A stretch of 64,000 nt of DNA from Silene conica. Taxonomy: Eukaryota; Streptophyta; Magnoliopsida; Caryophyllales; Caryophyllaceae. Shown here piece by piece: positions 36,499 through 46,905 of the stretch (the stretch's first letter is position 1; each line of letters begins with the position of its first letter). The translations under genes were made by a program, and so were the position numbers. The stretch lies in NCBI GenBank assembly GCA_029255685.2, contig CM055316.2, positions 71,129,237-71,193,236 on the forward strand. The letters are read 5' to 3'. The notes below the pieces were generated by a model, which was not told the DNA's origin, did no database searches, and saw only the letters and a program-made list of their open reading frames with translations.

Positions 36499-36699
36499 AA
36501 TAGTCGAACGAATAAGTGATTAATTAGGTTTACAGAGAGAAAAGTCTTTTAAATTCCTTAAAAGTCTTTTAAATTCCTTAAAAGTCTTTTTAATTTTTTT
36601 TTTAATAAGGGTAATTATGAAAATTTAGCGTAAAAAAGTGATGGATTAAGTAAAGTAGCGTGCGGGATTTAGCAAGTACGTATTTTTATTAAAGATTTC

Positions 36700-37350
36700 T
36701 GATAAAGATAAGATTTTAAGATTTTGGATTGGATAAAGATAAAATATTGAGATAAGATTTCAAATAAAAAGATAAGATTTCATGATTTTCTATTAGATAA
36801 GATAACAATATCCTATAAAGTTAGATTTTCTATCATATAAAAATCAGAAAAGTCGGATAAGATTTTGGATTGAGTAAAGATAAAATTTTGAGATAAGATT
36901 TCTGATAAAAAAAATACGATTTCTAGATTTTCTGTCAGATAAAGATAACAATATCCTATAAAGTTAGATTTCCTATCATATAAAAATAAGAACAATCGGA
37001 TAAGATTTTGGATTGGATAAAGTTAAAATTTTGAGATAAGATTTCTAATAAAAAGATAAAATTTCAAGATTTTCTGTTAGATAAAGATAACAATATCCTA
37101 TAAAGTTAGATTTTCTATCATATAAAAATCAGAAAAATCGGATAAGATTTTGGATTGGATAAAGATAAAATTTTGAGATAAGATTTCTGATAAAAAAAAT
37201 ACGATTTCAAGATTTTCTGTCAGATAAAGATAACAATATCTTATAAAGTTAGATTTCCTATCATATAAAAATCAGAAAAATCGGATAAGATTTTGGATTG
37301 GATAAAGATAAAATTTTGAGATAAGATTTCTGATAAAAAAAATACGATTT
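36700..37350. repeat. ~142-bp tandem repeat, about 4.5 copies
   Basis: GGATAAGATTTTGGATTG recurs near 36854, 36996, 37138 and 37281 (spacing 142, 142, 143), with an earlier partial unit near 36706. Units contain GATAAGATTTC, AGATAAAGATAACAATATCC and ATCATATAAAAATCAGAAAA. The array lies in the Pong spacer between ORF1 and ORF2, next to the MULE insertion. Confidence 0.88.
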
Positions 37351-37517
37351 CTATAAATGAGTGTATGGGTAGTTCAATTTTATTCAAAACATACACATAA
37401 CTTTCATTACATAAACAAATATTTTATTTCCACAATATTTCAAATGACACATCATCCTACAAACAATTTTAATAATATAATAACAACTCAAACCCTAGTA
37501 GGCGTCAATTAACTCAC

Positions 37518-38771
37518 ATGTTAATCGAAGAGTTAATGGATGGAGATGAAGAAATGTACAATATACTAATGGAAAGAAGAAGAAGAAGTCAAAGGCCAGT
37601 AATAACAAGGATGCCCATCATCAGAGATCGTCGAGGTGGTCATGATCGCATTTTTGCGGATTACTTCTGTGATAATCCAGTGTATCCACCACAGGTGTTT
37701 CGCCGACGATTTAGAATGCAAAAGAGTTTATTTAATCGTATCATGACCAATTTATCTCAATGGGATGAATAATACTTTCAAATAAGGTATGATGCTGCAC
37801 AAATTAGAAGTCTTTCACCTATCCAAAAGTGTACTGCTGCAATTCGACAACTCGCATACGGGAATCCACCTGACTCATATGATTAGTATATATATTAGAA
37901 TTGGCGAGACCACTGCTAAAGAAAGTTTGTTCTATTTTTGTCGTGGAATTGTTGAGGTATTTGGTCCGCGATACCTTAGAAGGCCAAATCAAGTAGACGT
38001 AAACCGCATACTCCAAATGCACTCAAGCCGCCATGGTTTCTCAGGAATGCTTGGAAGTCTTGATTGTATGCATTGGCAATGGAGAGCTTGTCCGGTTGCA
38101 TAGCATGGGCAATACACATGAGGTGATCATGAAGTTCCGACGATTGTGCTTGAAGCCGTTGCTTCTCAAGATTTATGGATTTGGCATGCATTTTTTGGTG
38201 TCGCTGGCTCAAATAATGATATTAATGTTCCCCGTCAGTCTCCATTGTTCAATGATGTTGTTGAAGGGTTTACGCCCGATGTTCGCTTTGTGGTTAATGG
38301 CACAGAATACACAAAAAGGGTATTATCTTACGTGTTGATGGTATATATCATGAGTGGGCGACATTTGTTAAGAGTTTTCCACGTCCAATGGACCCGAAGA
38401 GAATATTGTTCAAAAAAATGCAAGAGTCGGCAAGGAAGGACGTCGAACGTGCATTTGGTGTTCTTCAAGCTCGATGGGTCGTCATTATACGAAACGCAAC
38501 ACGTTTTTGGGATAGAAAGCCTTTGAAAAATATAATGTATGCATGTGTTATACTACATAACATGATTGTCGATAACGAAGGAGATCAAATAATTAATTGG
38601 AATTCTGATGTGGAATCAAGTCCTATTCAGTTAAACGAAGGGTTGATTGGTGAATTTCAAGAATCCCTACATAGGCGTGCAGAGATTCGTGATCGAGATA
38701 TCCACAACAATCTAAAAGCGGACTTGGTTGAATATATTTGGCAATGTTTCGGAGAAAATGTCGATATCTAA
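37518..38771 (+). pseudogene. Pong/Harbinger DDE transposase (ORF2), broken
   Basis: The N-terminal part (FRRRFRMQKSLFNRIMTNL), middle (SLSPIQKCTAAIRQLAYGNP; ESLFYFCRGIVEVFGPRYLR) and C-terminal part (ARKDVERAFGVLQARW; KNIMYACVILHNMIVDNE) match plant ALP1/Harbinger transposases (DDE_Tnp_4). The catalytic triad is visible: first D in GSLDCMHWQW, second D in NNDINVPRQSPLF, E in DVERAFG. The frame is interrupted by stops (for example TAA 37770-37772, TAG near 37890) and shifts phase several times before the intact 127-residue C-terminus (38388-38771). It would have cut and pasted the element with ORF1; it is now inactive. Confidence 0.88.
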
Positions 38772-39106
38772 TTTTATCGTATTTAATTATGCTTAAGTTT
38801 GTCTTATCTTATTGTTTGAAATAAAAAGTTTGTTATATGTAAGAATATAATTATTTATGTCATGTTTGGTTTTTATGTTTTAAAAATTAAAGTTATAAAA
38901 TAATTAATTACAAAATATTTTTATAATGTCTTTTTTTTATGGTTGGTTAATAGATAATGGATTGTGGGTCCCATTTAAAAACAAGGGAAAAATATTTGTC
39001 ATTGTTGTGAGTAGTTCTTTAAAGGTTGAGTTTAATTTTAAGTGACGTGACGCATATGTGGCAAAGAACAAACCAATTCTAGGTTTGTCCACCGTTAATG
39101 CTCTAA

Positions 39107-41420
39107 TATTTGTGATTTAACCACATTTGAGTGTCATATATTGATAAAATAAGAAGAGCAATTGCTACTTTATAGGGTTCATTCCCCTGTCATCATTAGT
39201 TGTTTTCAAGGTTGTTAGTTTATTGTTACCTTCTTCATTTCACTCTTATTATTGTTTTTTCTTAAAAATTTATTCCAAGTTAATTATTTTCTTTTTAATT
39301 TTAATATCAAAAATGATTGAACTATCATTATTAAATTGAATTGTACACACAAAAAAATTGGTGTATTAAGGGGATGGAAAGAGTATGCTATCCGAGTAGG
39401 AACATGAATAGAAGATCTTATTTAAGTTAACATAATATAAATAGTAGAATTATTTTACAAGGATGAGGATAATATAAAGGAGATGGAAGAGGTATTACAT
39501 TTGTAAGGGCTTAGGACATCTAGCGCTAAAAATGAGAGTCGAGGTCAATATGGCGGAAGTTATAAAAATAGCGATTACATTTTGAGAAGCGGTGATTACT
39601 TTTGATTAAATAGTGACGACTTTTTTTGTTTATAGTGATCATAATTTAGCAAAAAGTGGTCATATTTTACCATAAAATAATCACATTTAAAAAACACGAG
39701 ATTAGACAGTCGTACATGAGAACTGCCGTTCGGAAGTAGTCTTTTAAGCCTTCCACCATGAATCCATGACCATGCAAATGGGTCATTAATTTCAGCAGAT
39801 GACGACGCACACCATTGTTCACTGTCGTTGAATAATGCATGCTTCCTTGGAATTTGACTAAAGACTCATACTTTTTTTAATGATATTAAGCAGTGGCGTT
39901 TTTAGAATATTCGTAACAGGATTTGAGTTCACTTAAAATTGGTTTTGACTAAAGACTCAATACTTTCTTAATGCATGATATTAATGATGTCAATTGTCAA
40001 AATGTTGCTACGTACACGAAAAATTAATTTGAATTCAATTGTAGGGCAAAAGAAAAATACTTGTAATTTTGAATGGAGTCAATTTCTCTACTCTTGATTT
40101 GTATTATTGATGATAACTATGATGAGGCCATGTTTAATTCGGATTTAATTTTAGCTTAATTTAGTATGGAATATTTAGCTCAGTTTAATATAATAGACTA
40201 TATTAAATAATTAAATCAAGTTAAGTTAATTATATAGTACAATACTAGTTTAGTTAAGTCTAATTTAGTTTCGATTTCGTCGTATGTTCGAGTCTAAAAG
40301 ACTAGACTTAAAATGTACTTGTGATTATGAGATCGACAACATGCATTATCATTAATCGTTATAGAGGGTTTAGGATAGTGTGTTGTATTGTTATTAAATT
40401 CATATATACTTCCTACCTCCAATTAAATAATTTTTAAGGACATTGTATTAAGAGTAAATTATCAATTAGGTTCTGTTTGGTAAGATACTCCAGGTAATTT
40501 ATTTGATCAAAATTTAATTTAGCTGATTTTTTTGTAATTGTTTGACAACTAACTTATTTGACCAAATAAGCTACCTGAAATGAGATATTTTCCATCTTTT
40601 ATTCCTTTAATTTATAATTTTAAATAATTATCATATAAGCTACATTTTTAACCAGTTTACCAAACACATTTTATATTATCAGCTACCTTTACAGTTATCT
40701 TTTTAGTTTTCATTTACTTTTCAGGTTTCAATTAGCTTTCCTTTAATGTTTAATCCGTTTTTTCACTTAGTCCAACGTTAATTTTTAAAAAAATTTACAC
40801 GCACCCAAATTATTTTATTCCCGTTACATTTTGTACCAAATACCATTTTCAGGCTAATTTTCCGTCAATTCAATTTTTTTTTAAAGCATTAATTTTATGA
40901 CGATTTTCTACTGTTCTTTTATAAAGCATATACCCGGCCAGTATATGTTATTTCTCCTCTTTCATTATCTTCTTTATGCTTACCACTAAACTTCTCCATC
41001 TTTCCTTCATTTGATTTCAAGACCTCATAATCATGCTAAGGTAACCCAATCCCAGAGCCGGTCCTAAACATATTAAGGCCCTAGTCAAAATTGTAAAATG
41101 GGACCCCGACTTTGCAAAAGTACAATTCAATAAACTAAACTACAAACGTACAAAATTTTTTGAACACTACTTTGTTTTCAAAATTTGAAATATAAAGTTG
41201 ATTTTTGATTAATGGTAAAAACTTTAGAAGAAAAAATGATTTTTCATTTAAATTATTGGAGAAGTTACCTTATAATTTAAGTCTCTTATTATCCAAAAAT
41301 CGTAAAATCAAAATTCTTTCAAAATGAAGCTATTAGGAATAGAACTCTAAGCTTCTTAGAACTTGGTAAGATGCATAACCACTAGACTACTTGCATTATT
41401 TTGATTTTTATATGTAATAC
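39107..41420. other. Intergenic, no gene seen
   Basis: AT-rich sequence. A stretch near 40471-40760 starts GGTTCTGTTTGGTAAG and has CAGGT/AGCTACC motifs like the Tourist element at 49700, and may be an old degenerate copy. The stretch 40080-40215 (TTTGTATTATTGATGATAAC onward) resembles 42447-42540, so part of the later tandem unit seems to be duplicated here as well. Confidence 0.45.
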
Positions 41421-42437
41421 TTGATTTTAAAATGGAAGAAGCTTTGGATGTTGGAAATTCCAGGCAAATGGAAAATATTTTTATGGAAAATACTGACTAA
41501 TACCTTACCTTGTTCTGCTGAATTACAGAAAAGGCTTGGCTATACAGATGGTATTTGCATCTTCTGTCAGGAACACGGACATTTGGAAACACTGAGCCAT
41601 ATGCTTAGGGACTGCTCTATGGCATCCTCGATTTGGTTTGTTTCTCCGTTGGCAATTCGCAGTCATCATAGTAATATAACCATATCCCAATTCAGACATG
41701 GATTTCAAATTGGATTTCTTTTTTCAATCATCAACATGACGGTTTGTTCCTTACTTCCAACTTTGTGTCTACGTTGTGGATAATCTGGCGGCTACGGAAT
41801 GCTAAAATCTTTGCCAATTCTGACGTACACCCTCCAACTGCTGCTAATATGATACGCTCCAATGCTGATGAGAACATTCATAGGGTTTGTACCATCAAAA
41901 ACGAACAACGGAAGGTCAGTGCTAATGAAGTCAGTAATGATGAGTATCTTTCCACCTCCGAACGAATCAGAAACCACTTTCCAGTAACTCTACTGGGATC
42001 CACTCAATGTCCTGAAAACCTTCGCCTAAAATGCGACGCAGCTTGGAAACATGACTCACGAGCATCTGCTGGCTGGATCTTTCGAAATAATTTGGGGCAG
42101 GAAGTGTTGTGGGGTAGGAAATCCTTTTGGGCAATTTCACCAATCCATGTGGAAGCACAAGCTCTGTTTTTCGCTTGTCAAGATGCAATTTCTCATGGAT
42201 TCCGTCACTTAGACGCTAACTCTGATTGTCTGAACCTTGTCCTACAGGTTAATGGATGTGAAGCGGTAGATAAAGATTGCGCTTCAACAATTCGATCGAT
42301 CTCTAGTCTTCTTTATAATTTTCACTGTTTTTCTTTAAATCATTGTCCTAGGCACTTAAATAGGTCAGCTCATGATATTGCAAAAACGATGTCATGACTC
42401 AACCATAATCATCTGTCAAAAAAAAAAAAAAAAAAAT
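41421..42437 (+). mobile_element. 5'-truncated LINE (plant L1): zinc-binding and RNase H-like C-terminus
   Basis: The first frame (41421-41783) reads WKIFLWKILTNTLPCSAELQ, then CIFCQEHGHLETLSHMLRDC, the zf-RVT zinc-binding region of plant LINE ORF2. A second frame in another phase (41744-42397) begins with LWIIWRLRNAKIF and carries an RNase H-like domain: LKCDAAWKHDSRASAGWIFR, VEAQALFFACQDA, DANSDCLNLV and RHLNRSAHDIAK. The phase change between the two shows one frameshift. A poly-A run (42419-42436) follows the stop at 42397. Endonuclease and reverse transcriptase parts are missing, so it is a 5'-truncated copy. A short AATGGAA repeat at both sides may be its target duplication. Confidence 0.82.
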
Positions 42438-43407
42438 GGAATTATTTTCTCACTTCCCATTTGTATTATTGATGATAAATATGATGAGACGATGTTTAAT
42501 TCGGCCTTAATTTTAAGGTATGTGATAGCCCGATTTAATATAATATGACTTGATATATGTAATAAACATGTTTGTAATTTGATTAGAGCGTTAAAGAAAG
42601 AACTAACTAGTAACTACTAGTGCCAAATGAGTGGTTTACAATTATTATCCTTAATTTTTTAACTTCCATTTTCAGTATCAAAATAATATTGTCTCAATTC
42701 ATTTTAATTAACGGGGTCAAGTAATATTTATTCGTACATAAAATTTTAGGTTTATAGGTATGTCTTATCTATTCAAAAGCCATGATAAACATGAATCTCT
42801 TGGACAACATAAACTGGTATTTATAAGTAGCCTAATAAGAGTAATAACATAACTATTTTTTAACTTAAAATTAATCGTACCCCTCATTTCAAGGTTAGAA
42901 GGTACACTCTTCACCTGAAACTTCGGTAGCTTCAAGCCTCGGTACGAATGTAACATTCGAATACTTTTCAAATAATTTTGTACAATTTTGTCCTGCCTAG
43001 TGCCTTTGAGGGAACGTATCTGGTCAGGTCAAATACATATAATTAAGAGTCGTGTATAACTTTAATCTTAAACATAACATGATCTAATTATAATGAAATT
43101 AATACCACAACAAAGGTTTTATTTATGTAAACTTCTTTGTATTTCCTCAATTACAAACGTTGTTCTGTTACAAGGAGTCCGATCAATTCATGTACAGATG
43201 ATACTAGTAATACTCTAGTAATAATAATAATTAGTATTATATAAAATATTATCTCCGCCTCACTTATTTACGGAGTATTTATTTTAAGAGATTTCAAATT
43301 AAAGAAAACAAAGTAATGGGATGAAATTACATTATTGTATATATTAAGTTTCGATTAGAGAGTAATAAAAAAATGAACGGTTGTAATAAGATAGCTCATG
43401 AAACGAT

Positions 43408-44379
43408 TTATATAATTTCGACCGTCAACCATATCAACTCTTTAGTAACCATAGTACTCTTCAACACTGCAGCCCCAACCTCGACAATTTTCGAGGCGTA
43501 CTGCGGCAACACCTCGCCGAGCACCGGCGACATGATATCCTCGGTAACCTCTCCGTACTGCACTATAATCTTCTGTCCTGTGCCCTGTGAAAACCGGAGG
43601 CGGCCAACAGGTGCATCACATTGTCTTTCCTTACAATGAACCGGTGAGGTACTCACAACCGGGGCCCACGCGTACATGGACGCGCCACAGACGACTGCAT
43701 GGTCCATTAGTATTGTGAAGGGCAATGCCTTAAGAATGTCCTGGCTCAGTTCAGGGTTCTCCTTTGTTGCGATGACCGCGACAACGCTGATGCCGAGTGG
43801 TTCCCAGCTTAAGCGGACCTTCTGTCCGTCAGTGATATGCACGCGACGAGAAATGTCGGTTGGAGCGGTTCGGCCCTCAATGTAGGTAAGGTGACTACCA
43901 ATGTTCCATGGAAAGTAATGGAATGACCATGCTGTTAGGATGTTCAGATACCTTAGAAAGGCCTTGACAGCTTGGACCGCTTCGCCTCGATTGGCAGCGT
44001 TGGGCAAATGTTCGCCCAACGCTGACGCAAAGCCACCCATTTCTGGAAAGCCAGCGTAGCGGAGGAAGTTACTAGTGGCAAAGTCAAAGCGTTCGACTAG
44101 GGCACAACATTGATCTACGGAGAATTGGTCGTCTTCGAATGTTCGAAACAAGGCATACCATGTCATTGACAGGTCTCGGATCAAACTGTTGGCGAAGTCC
44201 CATGTGGTGTAGTATTGGTTCATTGTACCGATTTTTAGGCACCCGGTTCGGAGTTGGCGAATTCCCTCAGGTTCGGTCCCTTGGACCGCCTCAGTTGCGG
44301 CGATTATGGCCTTGATTAGCTTCATGAGGTTGGTGTATGTGATGGGTGTTTCTGGGACGGCTAGGGTTTTTACTGCCAT
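43408..44379 (-). CDS. Intact 323-aa protein of unknown family, copy A
   Basis: A single exon from ATG at 44379 to TAA at 43408-43410. The protein has no obvious signal peptide or membrane span. Its N-terminal half looks helical (NLMKLIKAIIAATEAVQGTE; TTWDFANSLIRDLSMTWYAL), with an aromatic stretch TAWSFHYFPWNIGSHL near residues 150-165. The C-terminal half looks more strand-like (RVHITDGQKVRLSWEPLGIS; DAPVGRLRFSQGTGQKIIVQ). I do not recognise it. The overall form (about 320 residues, helical front, aromatic HYFPW segment) reminded me of small plant cryptic-virus (partitivirus) coat proteins, some of which are known as endogenous copies in plant genomes, but I cannot confirm this; if so, it is an old copy that looks whole. 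Compared with copy B only 7 residues differ while about 65 codons differ silently, so the protein is under purifying selection. A TATA box lies 165 bases upstream. Confidence 0.85.
   Translation of the reverse strand: MAVKTLAVPETPITYTNLMKLIKAIIAATEAVQGTEPEGIRQLRTGCLKIGTMNQYYTTWDFANSLIRDLSMTWYALFRTFEDDQFSVDQCCALVERFDFATSNFLRYAGFPEMGGFASALGEHLPNAANRGEAVQAVKAFLRYLNILTAWSFHYFPWNIGSHLTYIEGRTAPTDISRRVHITDGQKVRLSWEPLGISVVAVIATKENPELSQDILKALPFTILMDHAVVCGASMYAWAPVVSTSPVHCKERQCDAPVGRLRFSQGTGQKIIVQYGEVTEDIMSPVLGEVLPQYASKIVEVGAAVLKSTMVTKELIWLTVEII
43996..44023. other. Perfect 10-bp inverted repeat within the coding region
   Basis: AGCGTTGGGC and GCCCAACGCT (43996-44005 and 44014-44023) face each other across an 8-base loop. 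The same structure is at 53185-53212 in copy B, in the part of the gene where the two copies are nearly identical. It could fold in the mRNA. Confidence 0.8.
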
Positions 44380-44543
44380 TATTTTGAGTAGATAGTTTTA
44401 CTTAAATGTTTGATGTGTTGGATTGTTGCTAATTACGCAATGTAATGAAGAAAGAAAGAAATAAAGACTCAAATTAAGAACTCGAGTAAATTAATTAAGG
44501 AAGTTGTGGATTTTGTTTTGATATATTGGAGGATTTTCAAGTG

Positions 44544-44640
44544 TTTATATATATATATAGGCTGTTGAATGTCAAGTATTAGATCCCATGCAGCATGAAA
44601 TGTTGGACTGAACGCCATTTAATAATTTGTTGGAATATGA
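44544..44640 (-). promoter_or_regulatory. Conserved promoter region of copy A (TATA box and upstream block)
   Basis: On the minus strand a TATA box (TATATATATATAAAC, 44544-44560) lies 165 bases before the ATG. Just upstream, about 83 bases (44561-44645) are kept with one mismatch in copy B (53749-53831), although silent sites in the gene have diverged. The block contains TGCATG/CATGCA, the core of the RY element bound by ABI3/FUS3-type seed factors, and GTTCAGTCCAAC. The regulatory role is inferred. Confidence 0.7.
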
Positions 44641-45406
44641 GATACTAACGTCGAGTGTTACTCAAATTAAGCGATATTTGGAATATTATTATAAACTTTC
44701 TTTATCTATTTTGTTATAATATTCTTCAATTAATTTCAATAATGATAAAATTTTTAAAAAAGTTGGAAAATTTTAGCCGATTATTGTGTACGTTATTGTG
44801 GAAAATACATGTTCACTAGCTTGTGATATTTCGTCGCCTATGACCATGAGTTAATTTGAGTCAACTTTTAATTTATAAATTATCGGCTAATCGGCTATTT
44901 GTTTTTTATGCAAATTAAAACAAAACAAATTAAATGAACAAATTATATTTCATTTTTCGTTGCTACAATTGAAAAGTATCATAATAACTAAGTATAAATC
45001 TAGTGGAGGAAATTTTTGTAAGGTATTTATCGTTTCAGATTTAAGAATAAAATTCTCTGTATTTTTTTTATAACTGGCAAAGGTGTGATAGAAAGAGCTG
45101 AAGATGTGTTTGTAATAATTTGTATTGGAGATATTTTAGTTTTAATTATTATTTAATTTAATTTATTCTATTACCATTATTTTCGCTAATTTTTGATAAG
45201 TGATGTCAAACATGGTCTAAATTTGATCCATTTGAAGGAACTCCAATCTAACCCACCCATATAATCAATTCATTAGAACTTGAGAGAAGAATTTTTCAAT
45301 AAATTATTTAGCGATCATTCTTTTGTATACTTGTATTTGTATTTGGTGACCCTTTTATTACTGATCGTACAATAATAATTTCGTACCTATTTACATAATA
45401 AATTAT

Positions 45407-45770
45407 AGGGTTATTTCATAGGAATAATCCAACCTATACCTCATCTTCTCATATTAATCCCTACTAACGATTAACTGAGAAAAATCCAACCTATAGCCTC
45501 AATTATCTTTCATTCAACTTTGTCTATTTTTGAACTCTTATTTTCGATAAGCAAGCACGTCACCTTGACTTACTTTTTGTTTTTCCTTCTCCCTGGACAA
45601 AAAGTAAGTGAAGGTGACATGCTAACCTACCGATAATAAGAGTTTAAAAATAGTCAAAGTTCAATGAAAGATAAATGAGGTTATAGGTTGGATTTTTCTT
45701 AGTTAATCGTTAGTATGGATTAATATAAGAAGATGTGACATAGGTTGGATTATTCCTATGAAATATCCCT
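45407..45770. mobile_element. Foldback MITE, about 364 bp
   Basis: The two halves are long inverted repeats of about 160 bp (from AGGGTTATTTCATAGGAATA, inward through AATCCAACCTATA and CTTACTTTTTGT), meeting at a short centre near 45585. AAATTAT flanks both sides (45400-45406, 45771-45777). It is absent from unit 2, so it arrived after the duplication. Family uncertain (hAT or MULE class). Confidence 0.85.
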
Positions 45771-46905
45771 AAATTATAAATGTACTCATTTTATCTTTAA
45801 TCCTTACTTGTGCCTATTTTATTACAATTAGTATCATTTTTTTCTTAAATTTGTACAGTCGTCTCTTAATAAGCTCATTCATAGACGGTCTCTCAATAGA
45901 CCTATTATAATCAATTTGTTTCGTACTATTTAATTTTCCAAGCCTATTGGATAATTTATACTCAACCAAAGTCTCAACTCGACTTAAAACTTTGTTAAGA
46001 TTTTGGTAGAATATTGTTAGTTTGGGGTGAGTTTTGTTTTAAAATTTACTAAAATATTGTTTCAACACTGTCAATAATCTTATCTTTAGTTGGTCCAACA
46101 AACACCCCTAAATTATTTTTCGTCAATTAGTCAAAGCTTTTAAGTCAACTTTTCAACCTAAAAATAAGGGTATTTGAATAATATCAATGACCAAATAAAC
46201 ATATCTAATACAATATTATGAGATGTTTTGAATTGAATCATAAATATACAAAGAATTCTGACAAATAGATTGTAGTATTGCCTTGACTGATTGACTTTCC
46301 GCCTCCAAATGAGATAATTTGGCATACTTGATACGACAATATGGACAGCTTTCATCACAGACCCTCTAACGCTAAATTAACGAGGGACATAAGATAGATA
46401 GTAGAAATTAATTAACTCTCTTCCTCTATCAAATAAAATGTCCACTAATAATATAATTGAGATATCATTTCTAAAGCTTTTTTGTATTTAATAATAATTG
46501 AAAAGATAATAACATTTTTTTAGAATAGATAATAAGAATATTATTAGTTAGGGTTCATGTGTTAATTACTTTACCAACATTAGCCAAAGATTGTGGTGGA
46601 AATATCAATATTTTTGTTTTATTTTTGTTTTTCATTTGAATGTTACTTGAAAGAGAAAAGGGATAATTACTAAATGACAACTAGATCAAATTATGTGTGA
46701 ATGGTAAAATTGCTTATTAAATTTATTTTTAAAATAAAAAGGTTGTTAATTGAGAAACCTCAGCAAAAATTGAATAGAACGATGAATGACCGAGACAAAT
46801 AAGATATAGTATATTATTATAGTCGGTTCAAACAAATTACGGATAATATGACTTGATATATGTATAAACTTGTTTGAAATTTGATTAGGGATTCAATGAA
46901 AAGAA

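Larger units (their letters stand above)
25772..36680 (-). mobile_element. OTU-domain MULE inserted between the two Pong genes
   Basis: The left end (25772 onward) reads GGGACGTGCTAAATCCCGCA and the reversed right end (from 36680) reads CGTACTTGCTAAATCCCGCA; similarity continues for roughly 70 bases. An 8-bp direct repeat TATTTTTA flanks it (25764-25771 and 36681-36688), 9 bp with one mismatch. A minus-strand gene with an N-terminal zinc-finger-like domain and an OTU domain lies near the right end. Most of the 10.9 kb is explained by a Helitron inside it; without that the element is about 3.6 kb. The transposase core is missing. Confidence 0.75.
21005..39103 (+). mobile_element. Pong-type PIF/Harbinger transposon, expanded by nested insertions
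   Basis: The left end GGGCTTCAACAATGG at 21005 and the right end, reversed, GAGCATTAACGGTGG at 39103 form degenerate inverted repeats (10 of 15 match). Both ends abut TAA (21002-21004 and 39104-39106), the PIF/Harbinger target-site class. Inside are the two genes expected of Pong: a Myb/SANT-like ORF1 (24521-25624) and a DDE transposase ORF2 (37518-38771), same strand and order. A mariner element and an OTU-MULE account for about 13.8 kb; removing them leaves about 4.3 kb, a normal Pong size. Both genes are broken. The left terminus is the less certain border. Confidence 0.72.
42440..46400. repeat. Tandem duplication, unit 1 (less disturbed copy)
   Basis: Sequence from here to about 46400 recurs, with insertions, from about 46840 to the window end. 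Matching anchors include GCCAAATGAG near 42625 and 50608, the 323-codon gene, its upstream region, GAACAAATTATATTTCATTT near 44938 and 62940, GATGTCAAACATGGTCTAAA near 45207 and 63222, and GACAAATAGATTGTAGTA near 46260 and 63833. This unit lacks the Helitrons, the long-TIR element and the second Stowaway found in unit 2, and so supplies their empty sites. The segment 42440-43407 holds no gene. Confidence 0.85.

Noticed and set aside
40080-42540. The ~100-bp similarity on both sides of the LINE as its target duplication
   Set aside because: It is too long and too diverged for a LINE target duplication; it looks like an older local duplication related to the tandem units.
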